A DNA stretch of 64,000 bases, taken from assembly GCA_963402885.1 (NCBI GenBank), contig OY727097.1, forward strand, positions 14,818,001 to 14,882,000, read 5' to 3'. Under the pieces are notes generated by a model. It ran no database searches. It worked only from the letters and a program-made list of their open reading frames with translations, and was not told where the DNA came from. This DNA is from Antedon bifida (lineage: Eukaryota > Echinodermata > Crinoidea > Comatulida > Antedonidae). The position numbers and the translations under genes were made by a program. The first letter of the stretch is position 1. Each line of letters begins with the position of its first letter. Below are positions 1-12,900 of this stretch, piece by piece.

Positions 1-8
1 AAAATAAA

Positions 9-88
9 AAAAACCTCAGTGGGACTTGAACCAGCGATCTCAACTGTGAGAGGCTGGATACATAACCATTACACCACACTGTCATCCA
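9..88 (-). mobile_element. tRNA-derived SINE head or tRNA pseudogene
   Basis: On the minus strand there is a good A box (TGGTGTAATGG) followed about 40 bases later by a B box (GGTTCAAGTCC), the two internal promoter parts of a pol III gene, then a T/A-rich tail running to the window edge. The arms pair only partly, so it is more likely a SINE or pseudogene than a working tRNA. Confidence 0.6.
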
Positions 89-91
89 CAA

Positions 92-657
92 CTTTGTAGT
101 GTGCAGTTAACATATTTAGACTTAGAACTAATAAAAAAAAATGTAAAAACAAATATTCAGGGGGCATTTTATGTAGGGGAATTTTACAGTAGGCGGAGGT
201 TTGTACTCTCGGAGTACCCTCTAGTTACAAACTATTTTTCTGTTGATTTTTCTATCATTTGCATTGTTGGAAGTTTAACCTTCATGTTAGCTTGTGTTGT
301 CTATATGCTTTATTTATATCAGAGATAATACTAAATGGCTATCTTTTCTTTTTATCATTCAAGGGTTAGACTTGAAATATTTCTATAATTGTTAGTGGAA
401 GTAACAATCAAACTTGTATCCGATGCACTTTAAAATGTAGGAACCATGTTTGTTTCACTTAAGTGAATGCAATTCAATGCAACAATCAGAAATACAGGGT
501 TAAATATGTGATTAAAAAATAAGAAATTTAATTAATGTTAAACATTGATTATTAAACCATCAATTATCAATTATTGTCAACTTTTTGCTTACTCGAAACT
601 GAGGATAATTAATTCAGCTCAAATAGTTGAAAATAAGAAAAATATATTTATTCTAAC
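92..657. other. Intron or downstream sequence, no recognised exon
   Basis: A plus-strand open stretch at 101-328 ends in a hydrophobic segment (about 25 residues, then YQR and a stop) but has no recognisable homologue or splice context. No minus-strand continuation of the COR domain was identified. Confidence 0.3.
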
Positions 658-906
658 CTCAGATGTTGGTAGATATAGTTTGTCTTTTCGTAACCGTTGT
701 ATTTCCAGCAGTACTTGCAGCCATTTGATTGGCAAAGTAAGAATCATCATCTGGACAAATTTTTGTATTTGGAGAATGATTTTAGAAGCACCGCTCTTTT
801 CAAATGGGAGACTGTTTTCAATGGTAAAGAGCTCTCCTTGATACACAATGTCCTCAAATGGTTTTCCTTCCAGGGCTTTCCAAAGTATATTCTCTATTTC
901 CTTTAC
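658..906 (-). CDS. Exon: start of COR domain (249 bp, phase 0-0)
   Basis: Acceptor TTATTTTAG and donor GTTAGA bound 83 codons: VKEIENILWKALEGKPFED, GELFTIENSLPFEKSG and LPIKWLQVLLEIQRLRKD. The combination ALEGKP.., .FTIENS and PIKWLQ is the conserved Roc-to-COR passage of Roco proteins; COR mediates dimerisation of the tandem. It is the last exon of this gene in the window and ends in phase 0. The domain continues to the left of position 1. Confidence 0.88.
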
Positions 907-3900
907 CTAAAATAAATAACATCAAATTGGAATTAAACTTATGTAAAGAGCGGATTTAGAGCCAGCATATTTAAGAGCATAACATTATCGTATACCACCA
1001 AAGAATAAAATTCAAAATGTGTGCTAAATGCATATTTGAAATTTACACCCCTTTCTTCGTTTATTGTAGGCCTATCTGTTTAAGTATCCCAATGAAATTG
1101 CACATGAGGGTGGCCTTTCACTTTTTAAATAATCACAACATTTAAAAGTCATGGTATGGTTTTGATGGTAAAACATTTATTTAGAAAATAATGTTGTTTG
1201 AAAGTATATAGTATTTGTTTTAATCTTTGAATGTATTTCTAATTAAAATTAAGTTAATTTAATCAGTTAATAAGCCAGCATAGTACAGTACTGTAGTATG
1301 TGCATGTCATGCACCAACCTGATTACATAATAGTATTTTTATTTATTCTGGTATATAAAAAACTGAAAATATTGTATTACAAAACAGGTATAAAAAAATG
1401 TAAAAATGGTACGATATACAGATTGGGAAAAATACACATAAAAATATAACTATCGCCAAGAAAACATATTATATAAAAACCGAAATATTAAGCAGATAGA
1501 TGATATGAACTAATTTATAAAAATATACAATTAAATAACTATGCTAGATCACACCTTGCCTTGAGCACTTTGTGGATATGTGCGCTTTATAAACCCTATT
1601 ATCTTTAATCACCTATATTGCATATTGCTAAGTATATCTAATAAAATAATAAATATATCTATCAAAGAGTTAAGGCCAAAATCAAATCGCATACTAAAAA
1701 AAAGGGCAACTGCTTTTGGGAATTAATTAGTCTGACCATGAATGGATTAGCAGAACGCTTATATCTATCAGTTCAGTTAAACTCACAATTTCTGTACAGA
1801 GGGAGCACATTCCTGTGGGTGATTGACCTCAGAAGGCCCTGACCATATAAAAGAACAATGCTACCGTAAATCTTATAATTGGGTTATTATTTTATTGTTT
1901 TTTAGGGTGGGTTACTATTAGAAGGGGGTTAATATTAGAGTATGGGTTACTATTAGAAGGTGTACAGTATCTCTTTTTGCTTCTAGAGAGAGAAGTTTAG
2001 CTTTCTAAAGCGGAGTCAGGATATATTTATTTATTAGCCAGAATGATACGTACTGTAGGGCTCGTTTTTGTATAGATTCAATTTTAGATGTTACTTTTTT
2101 GGTAATCTCCCCATGCCACACATGTTCTATTCTAACAGGTAAAAATTCTAATCAGGCCCTCCTCATAATGAACAAAGCAAACATCCTCCAAGATGCTTTG
2201 GAAACCATGTCGAAGACATGTAGGTCCAATTTCATATTATCCTAGATAATGATTCCTAATAATCTCAAACTATTGACACATTGCCCACCTGACTACATGA
2301 TAGTATGTGCATGTAATGACGTATGAAACAATCGCCCACCTGATTACATAATAGTATGTGCATTTCATAACGTATGAAACAATCGCCTTCCTGATTACAT
2401 AATAGTATATGTGCATGTCATGACGTATGAAACAATCGCCCAACTGATTACATAATAGTATGTGTATGTCATGACGTATAAAACAATTGCCCACCTGATG
2501 ACATAATAGTATGTGCATGTAATGACGTATGAAACAATCGCCCTCCTGATTACATAATAGTATGTGTATGTCATGACGTATAAAACAATCGCCCACCTGA
2601 TGACATAATAGTATGTGCATGTAATGACGTATGAAACAATCGCCCACCTGATTACATAATAGTATGTGCATGTAATGACGTATGAAACAATCGCCCACCT
2701 GATTACATAATAGTATGTGCATGTAATGACGTATGAAACAATCGCCCACCTGATTACATAATAGTATGTGCATGTAATGACGTATGAAACAATCGCCCAC
2801 CTGATTACATAATAATATGTGCATGTAATGACGTATGAAACAATCGCCCTCCTGATTACATAATAGTATGCGCATGTAATGATTACATACTAAATGACGT
2901 ATGAAACAAATTGTCCACCTGATCACATAATAGTATGTGTATTTCATGACGTATGAAACAATTGCCCACCTGATTACATAATAGTATGTGTATGTCATGA
3001 CGTATGAAACAATTGGCCACCTGATTACACAATAATATGTGCATGTAATGACGTATGAAACAATCGCCCTCCTGATTACATAATAGTATGCGCATGTAAT
3101 GATTACATACTAAATGACGTATGAAACAAATTGTCCACCTGATCACATAATAGTATGTGTATGTCATGACGTATGAAACAATTGCCCACCTGATTACATA
3201 ATAGTATGTGTATGTCATGACGTATGAAACAATTGCCCACCTGATTACATAATAGTATGTGTATTTCATGACGTATGAAACAATTGCCCACCTGATTACA
3301 TAATAGTATGTGTATGTCATGACGTATAAAACAAATGCCCACCTGATGACATAATAGTATGTGCATGTAATGACGTATGAAACAATCGCCCTCCTGATTA
3401 CATAATAGTATGTGTATGTCATGACGTATAAAACAATCGCCCACCTGATGACATAATAGTATGTGCATGTAATGACGTATGAAACAATCGCCCACCTGAT
3501 TACATAATAGTATGTGCATGTAATGACGTATGAAACAATCGCCCACCTGATTACATAATAGTATGTGCATGTAATGACGTATGAAACAATCGCCCACCTG
3601 ATTACATAATAGTATGTGCATGTAATGACGTATGAAACAATCGCCCACCTGATTACATAATAATATGTGCATGTAATGACGTATGAAACAATCGCCCTCC
3701 TGATTACATAATAGTATGTGCATGTAATGACGTATGAAACAATCGCCCACCTGATTACATAATAGTATGTGCATGTAATGACGTATGAAACAATCGCCCA
3801 CCTGATTACATAATAGTATGTGCATGTAATGACGTATGAAACAATCGCCCACCTGATTACATAATAGTATGTGCATGTAATGACGTATGAAACAATCGCC

Positions 3901-6900
3901 CACCTGATTACATAATAGTATGTGCATGTAATGACGTATGAAACAATCGCCCACCTGATTACATAATAGTATGTGCATGTAATGACGTATGAAACAATCG
4001 CCCACCTGATTACATAATAATATGTGCATGTAATGACGTATGAAACAATCGCCCTCCTGATTACATAATAGTATGCGCATGTAATGATTACATACTAAAT
4101 GACGTATGAAACAAATTGTCCACCTGATCACATAATAGTATGTGTATTTCATGACATACAATCGCCCACCTGATCACATAATAGTATGTGTATTTCATGA
4201 CGTATGAAACAATTGCCCACCTGATTACATAATAGTATGTGTATGTCATGACGTATGAAACAATTGCCCACCTGATTACACAATAATATGTGCATGTAAT
4301 GACGTATGAAACAATTGCCCTCCTGATTACATAATAGTATGCGCATGTAATGATTACATACTAAATGACGTATGAAACAAATTGTCCACCTGATCACATA
4401 ATAGTATGTGTATTTCATGACATACAATCGCCCACCTGATCACATAATAATATGTGTATTTCATGACGTATGAAACAATTGCCCACCTGATTACATAATA
4501 GTATGTGTATGTCATGACGTATGAAACAATTGCCCACCTGATTACATAATAATATGTGCATGTAATGACGTATGAAAGAATCGCCCACCTGATTACATAA
4601 TAGTATGCGCATGTAATGACGTAAACAATCGCCCTCCTGATTACATAATAGTTTGTGTATTTCATGACGTATGAAACAATCGCCCAACTGATTACATAAT
4701 AGTATGTGTATGTCATGACATATGAAACAATTGCCCACCTGATCACATAATAGTATGTGTATGTCATGACGTATGAAACAATCGCCCACCTGATTACATA
4801 ATAGTATGTGTATTTCATGACATATGAAACAATTGCCCACCTGATCACATAATAGTTTGTGCATGTAATGACGTATGAAACAATCGCCCACCTGATTACA
4901 TAATAGTTTGTGCATGTAATGACGTATGAAACAATCGCCCAACTGATGACATAATACATATTGTTTCCAATGAATTGTAACAATTTTGTACTGTTTAAGG
5001 AAAAATATGTGATGACATATGTACCCTTTGTTGTCTTTCTTGTTCAGTTTTTCCAAGGCTCTCATAATGTGTACCAATCAGCATTATCTTGTTTTTCTGT
5101 CCTTTTCTTACGTTTACAAAAACTGAACGAATCCAAAACAGAATGAACTGAAGATTTGTCATTTGATGTTCATATTTTTCTCCCTATAACACAACAACAA
5201 ATATGAACACCATTTATTTTTTGATTAATATACAGGTAGGTTTAAAAAATCATTATTATTATAGCACCTATATTATAATAGCACTAAGCTAGAATTTGTT
5301 TCTCTATCTCCTAAAACCGTAAGTCTGATGCTACCGCCGTTCGAGTTGGGGCACCTTTTAACTCGATCCCCTTTCTCCATTAGTATTATTAGAATGGCAA
5401 ATTTGTACGAAAAATGTGTTTTTTAGACTAATTTCTTTGCAACTGCCAAACAATACCTTTAGCAATCCTCAGCATTTTCCCGCTTAAAAGTCTTAGTAGA
5501 TATTATGAGTTACACCCTGCTTGTTCACGGAATACGGGAAATATCTACGTTCTGGTTCCATATTCCATGAGGCCGAATTTCGTAAGAACAAGCAGGGTGC
5601 AACGATATTATCTCTTAGTGTACACATCTAAGCAATTTTGGACAAGAGACGATTACGATTAGCTTTTTTTACGGGCCGTCGAATACACAGGTTCATATTC
5701 GATTGTCTGGGATGACCAAGCCACAACTGTGCTCACCCTGGTTACCAACAAGGGCATATTCCCATACTTCGGTTTGGGTTTAGTTTTTTCACTCAGTTTC
5801 TACTGTATGATCAGCGTTTCGAGAGGTTTCACAACATAAAGCGCTTTATAAATCCAGGATATTATAATATAAATAATCTGCATATTTGTTGTTAGCCACT
5901 CACAATGACGTGCCATATACACATATCCATTTCTAGAACATGTATACACTTAATATTTATCATATTAGTTAAACATATAATCATATATCAGGCATTTGCT
6001 ATTTCTACAGTTTGAGATAAAGTAAAGAATAACATGAGGGAAACATTTTATTTATTCAACAATTACATAAAACATTGGAAATTTGTCAAATCTACTTACA
6101 GTTGTTGGATCCAGAACTTTAGCTAGGGCATTAAGATCTTCATTCAGGTTAAATACCACACATACAACAGCATAAGACACCATGAATATCTAATAAACAT
6201 TGACAAAACAACATAATTAATCAAATAACATAATTGTCAATATTATATTAAAAATAGTTAAAACTAACATTTTTTATTTCAGTGCGGATTTTATATATAG
6301 TAAGCCAAAAAAACCTAGATTAATTACTAATATACAGTAAATATTTGTCCTGACATCTTTAACCTAAAAAGCGAAGAATGTACACTGAATATTCAATTCA
6401 TAATTTACCCGTTGTATCACATGGTAGATCGGTTGCCCTCCAAAGTCCCAGATATTCATAACAAACTTGTTGTTATCTTCTTGAGAGTCACCACCTTCTC
6501 TTTCAGAGCGAAGTTTGCTTGCAACTTGGCCAAACATCTGTTTAAGAATTTCTTGATTTTCTTGATAAAATAACAATAGATATGACAACAGTTTTAATCA
6601 TTGCAGCAAATTTTTATAGAAAATCCTTATCATATCATTCAATTTAAATTGAATGGATTTTGTTAACACTTTAGCAACATTTGGATAGAATTGAAGTAGT
6701 AATAACATTACAAAAATAAAATAACAAATGTGAAAAATTGCTACAATTAAATAAAACACTACATAGAGTTTTGAATGGGTGAGAGTGTGAGAACAAATGT
6801 CAACGATATTTTTGTGGAAATGAATACATCACCTGCCTTTAGATATAAAGAATATTAAAAAAATGTTGTTAAAAATATAACAGAACTTTTATTATCTATA

Positions 6901-9900
6901 TACTGATCTATGGTTGTTTTTTTTCTTGGTTTTTTATTGTTTAATATTACTGTATTAGTCCGGTGGCAGGAGGGGGGATATCACCACCCGAAAGGGGACA
7001 AATTGCCATCCAACTTTTCTAGACCAGAATTTTCCGTAGATTACGAATATGGAAGGTAATCGATCAGGATAGGAAGCGTTTTCGAGATATAAGGGTCAAA
7101 GTTCAAAATTGACCAATATAAAAACATGCTATATCTCTGGAAATTCTGGACCTAGTGAGATAATTTTGGTGTCAAATTGTTCACAATGTATATGTTTATA
7201 TTAGCTCTAACAGAACTTTCTTTGTAAAATTGACAGGAAACCCAATTTTTAGCAATTTTGACCTTTGACCTCTTTTTGCTATATCTAAGTAACGGCAGGT
7301 CGGAGAGAATTAAAAATAGGAGCAAATTGTTTCCAAGATATACATTTATATTCAGTGTAACAGATGATATTGCTTGAAAATGACCGGAAGTGTGGTTATT
7401 AACCTTTGACATAATCGAATAAGGTTATAAAAACATAATAAATTAATAAATATTTGTCGTAAGGAGCCAATTTTGGTATCAAATTGTTCACAATATATAT
7501 GTTTATACTTGCCATAATGCAACATTTTTTTCAAAAAGTGACTGAAACACTATTTTTCTGTAATTTTAACCTTTGACCTGTTTTTCTCATCTAAATAACG
7601 ACATGGCATAGAGATTTCTAACGGCAAATTGTTTATAATAGATATTTTTATTCAATCTAATAGATTATACTGCTTGAAAAATACAAGTGTGATTATTGCT
7701 TTGAAATCCTGTACATAAGAGCCTATCGGGGTAGATTTAATTCAAAGAGGTGTGGAAGGGGAATACTACTACTACTATACAGTACAATGTCTTTCAGAAA
7801 CATTTGAGAAATGTCATTCAGGTATCCATGTATCTCCAATAAACGGAATGTACGGTTCATAGAGAATTCAGAAGTTACCCTTGGTTCATTTTGGCAAATC
7901 CATATGGGTTCCTTTTAAAAGGATTGAGGGTGCACAGACAGGCTTTTCCCATGGCTTAATATTGGAACCCACAGTTTTAGTTACCCGATATATTTCTAAC
8001 ACAGTAACTTATGTAGCCAAATGCATTGATCCGATACAGGGGCCAAATGTAGAACTGAACATACAGTAGAGAAGGGGCTAAATAGATGACCTGCTGCTGT
8101 TTCATTTTAGGCAAAATCCAAATCGGTTCCTTAAGGATCAAGAGTGCACAGGCAGCTTTATTCCATGTGCCTGTCTATATAAACCCACATTGTCACCCCT
8201 TATATTTCCATTATGGGGCTTAATGTCCATCCATGGAGGACCGGCCTTTGGGGGGTTAATTTTGGCAAATCCATAAGTGTTCCTTAAGGATCGAGAGTGC
8301 ACAGGCAGCTTTATTCCATGGGCCGCGCCCATCTATATGAACTCACAGTGTCACCTCTTATATTTCCATTATGGGGCTTAATGTCCATCCATGAAGAACG
8401 ATCGGCCCTCAGGGTTAATTTGGGCAAATCCATAAAATGTTCCTTATGGATGATCGAGGGATATTTATTATATCTCTATGAACCCACATTTTCACCCCAC
8501 ATACAGTATTTCCAATATGGGGTCTCTTGTAGACCCACATAGAGAACCCCGAAAGGTCCATGAAGGATCAGCCCTTGGGTTCATTTGGGCAAATCCATAA
8601 ATGTTAATTTAAGATTGAGGGTGAACATTTTAGTTTTATTCCATAGTTCATCTATGAACTATTTACCCCATATTAATTTCTAATACAGGGCCTTATGTAG
8701 CACACCACATAGAGATCCCAAAAGGGTCCTTAGAGCGTTCATTCGGGCAAATCCATATGGGTTATTTTAGAATCTTTTGTGTACAGGAAACTCTTTCCTG
8801 TATCGGCCAAACTATCTGTGGCTATATAAAAATTGTGGTCTGTCTGTGTAGTGAGATGTGGATAGAGTTTGGCCACCTGGATCTGCCTATGTCCTATCCT
8901 GTACGAATTGGTATTCTCTGGTTCTGATGAATAGTAGTTTATTTTCCAAAAACGAATATTGTAGCCCTAATAAATGCAACTGTATAGTGGCAAATCATTG
9001 AAGGTCAGCGTAACATTTTAACATCATAACATTTTAACCGTCATAATATTAATAATTTTATTATTTATTTTACAGTATTATATTAATACATTTAAAATAA
9101 TGCGCACTAGACAAAATATAAAAATACCATAACTTCACTGATCAAATAACGTGATTACATTTATGAACATCGATCTCATAGTTTGAATTACTTTGCATTA
9201 TTTAGTATATCACTTGATCAAATGTTGACCTTTGACCTATGTCAACTTGTGTAATGATAAATGTGCTCTTTTGATTGTGTATGATTGATAGATGTCTTAA
9301 CAGAATGATAAAACATAACATTTTGTCTTAAATGTTATTTGGGTTTATATGCAAATTGTGTGATTGGTCAATATTGACATTTGACCTTTAATTAAAAGTA
9401 TTTGTTTTATAAGGCGACTGAATAGATACCTATAACCATACAAATGTATTAAAAGACCAAATTGAACTTCAATAAATTGGTTATAATACATATGTATATA
9501 ATACATTGTTATAATTGGTCAATTTTGAACTTTGACCCCTTATCTCTTCCTATTCGCTTCCTATCCTGTCCGTCCGATTTGATTAAATACAGTATTATAA
9601 TTATATTAATCAAAATTATAATGAAATAACATAACTTTACTAATCAAATAATTTGATTACTTGTAAAACCATCAATATCATAATTTAGACAACTTTGCAT
9701 TTATTTGTTAACTAATACGTGTATTAAAATGTTGACCTTTGACCTTATGTCAACTGATGAAATTGACCTTATGTCAACTGATGAAATGATGTATTCGCTC
9801 TTTTACATTGCGTATGATTGATTAACAGGATGAGAAAACATCCAATTTTTATTAAATATAAGTTTTTATTTGGTTTTATAGGTACGTTCTATGATTGGTC

Positions 9901-12900
9901 AATATTGACATTTGACCCTTAATTACAAAGGATTTTTTTTTCATAAGGTGATTGAATAGACACTTATAATCATAAAAATGTAATAAAAGACCAAATTGGG
10001 CTTCAATAAATTTGTTATAATACATATACATAATACATTGTTGTAATTGGTCAATTTTGAACTTTGACCCCTTATATCTCGAAAACGCTTCCTATCCTGA
10101 TCGATTACCTTCCATATTCGTAATCTACGGAAAATTCTGGTCTAGAAAAGTTGGATGGCAATTTGTCCCCTTTCGGGTGGTGATTCCCCCCTCCTGCCAC
10201 CGGACTATATGTTAATTTCATTGATATTGCTATTTCAGTGTTATTCTTCTTATCAAATGTATTTCTTAATATGGGGCAAACTTTTGACTAGCAAAAGCTA
10301 TTTTGTTTGTTCTAATTTGCTTGTTATTGGTAAATAAAAAAAGAAAATATTAATGGCTATTAATGTCACTGGAGCTCATTTCAACCTAATTGTGCAACAA
10401 AGCATTGAACATCAGTTGATACAGAACATACTAAATACACTGGATATTCTTTATACAACAAAAGTAATTCTTTTATTTTATTTAGATAGTCTATTCAGGG
10501 AGAGTCTATTAAGAGTCTGATATCAATGTAACTTGCTTGATAGTTATGTTCATTGCCAACTTTAAAGTTTGTATCATTTTCATATGACATTCAATACAGT
10601 GATTTCTTTAATTTTGTCAATATTTAGCATGAGATGGGTTTCAATATCAGCACAAGATATTTTTTCAGCACTAAATAAATCTATATTATAAGTGAGAGAG
10701 TTTGTACGTATGTTTGTTTGTTTGTTCGTTATACACATTTTTGTTACTGCACGTAACCTTACATATGGGGTATCAAAATGACCGGAATTGTACCGGGAAG
10801 GTTCTAAACTACATTTCAACATCATCCATCCAAGTTAGGGACCAAAATGTGGTCAAAATGGCCCACTTTCCTGCACTTTCGATGTTTGTTCGTTATACAA
10901 ATTTCTGTTTCTGCACTTAACCATACATATGTGGTATCAAAATGATCGCAATTGTACCCAGAAGGTTTTAAACTACATTCCAAAAATTCCCTGAGTCCTG
11001 GGGTTTTTGTTGGGGGTGGTGTGGTTTGTGATGTCATTTTTGCTTGGGCTCGGGGTTGTAGGCTATCGAATTGTAAAATTATACTACAAATGTTTTACAG
11101 TATTTGAATTATCCTCAGGAAGGCGTTTGGGAAAATATGGATATAGATATACATATTTTAATCATTAACCAATATGACAACTATTCATTTACACATTTAG
11201 CAAAGTACTTTAACCATATCCAGCTATTTTTCGGTCTCTTGGATTGTCTCATTACAGACATCCATTTCCTGTGTGAACATATACACGTTCTTTACTATTA
11301 ATGTGTTTTACTACTATATTTGAACACCATTCGCCATCTAGGATCCAAGTTAGGGGCCACAATGTGATCAAAATGGCCCACTTTCGATGTTTGTTCGTTA
11401 TACAAATTTCTGTTTCTGCAAGTAACCATACATATGGGGTATCAAAATGATCGCAACCGGGAAGGTTTTAAACTACATTTCAAAAAGTCTGAGGATTTGT
11501 TGGGAGATTGAGTGTGGTAGTTGGGGTTCAGAAGATAGTGGGGATGAAAACTGCCACTGAGGGATTATGGGTTGAGGGACATGGCTAACATAATTTTTAC
11601 TGAAACATTCTTAAACACATCACCAAGTATATGGGGTGTGTTTGAAGGGGGAGGAGGAGGAGCGAAAATACTGGCGTAATGAAGTAGCCTATATGAATGG
11701 AATTGTAATAGGAAAAGTTACTACATTTGAACTGTCCAGGGGAGGAGTTAAGTTTTGTTGATTGTGGTTTGGATGGTGAGAGGAGAAAGAAGGCTGGGGG
11801 CCGCAGTATCAAAATTAGATATTTTGATTATCAGCCAAAATGACACCTATTTATTTACACAGTTTACAACGTACTTAAACCATAGGCCTATCGTAGCTAT
11901 GTATACCCTCTCAATTTGAAGTTGAATTGAATTTGTCCTGGGAAGAATTTTTTTTTAAAGAGTGTGGGGTGTTATTGAGGAGGGGTGTGGGGTGTTATTG
12001 AGGAGGGGTGGGGGTTGGTGAGTATAGGGAGGTACTGGTGTCGGGTGTTACAGTATGTACTGAGAAGGCTTTAAACTAATTTTAAAACCCGCCCTGGGGC
12101 GGGTATAATTGCTAGTAAACAATAAAATATAATATAATTATCAGTTATTGTATGGACAGCAGAATTAAATATAAAACAAATTTCAAATTAAATGCATACC
12201 CTTCCTTCGAGGTGATGACATTTTTCTTTTTGATGCTTTACTAGGTTTGGTTTTCTGCTTGGCCATTGATGCTCCCATTGTGTTTTTCTCTCTTTTGTTT
12301 ATTTCTAAATAATTATTAATAATTTGATGTTATATTATCACAAGCATAATGTAGAGTATTAACATTTAGCACTATATGTTCTATAATTAACTACTAACTT
12401 TCTGTGCTATTAACAGCAACACAGTTGGCAAGTGGTTTTATTTTTGTATGGATTATTTAGTGGTTAGAACAGCCTCCTAGTCATAAAATGGAAAGAAATA
12501 AATGAGTTTGATCCCGTCTCAAACTTATAGTTTATCTTAGGTTTATCTGTATTTTCAAAGGTCAAATTCACAAAAACCTTTCTTGATCACAGAATAAACA
12601 AAAACATATGAGATGTGTTCTATCTACCAAAACTTAGATTTTATCTATTCATTGTTTGTTTTTTACCAGGTCTGTTTTTTGGCAGTGATGGTCCTGCTCC
12701 TGTTGGGTTTTCTTCTCTCTGGCGGCTACTTTCCAACATTTGCTTTACTGTGATATTAGTGACAGCATCCTGATACACATTGAAAGCTTTTAATAAGAAT
12801 TCAAGAAAATCATAAATTATGTGATTCACTTTAAAAGTATTTTAGTAATATAAATTAATAGCCAAACATAGCATAATGTACATCTGCCTATACACTATGA

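Noticed and set aside
101-328. 75-codon plus-strand frame ending in a hydrophobic segment.
   Set aside because: No recognisable family, a weak start context and no splice partner; AT-rich DNA readily gives hydrophobic frames.
2270-5077. Long minus-strand open frames (up to about 350 codons) with a 17-residue repeat rich in Y, H and C.
   Set aside because: They follow from the 51-bp tandem repeat, whose length is divisible by three; all frames of that strand stay open and no start, splice or signal context supports a protein.
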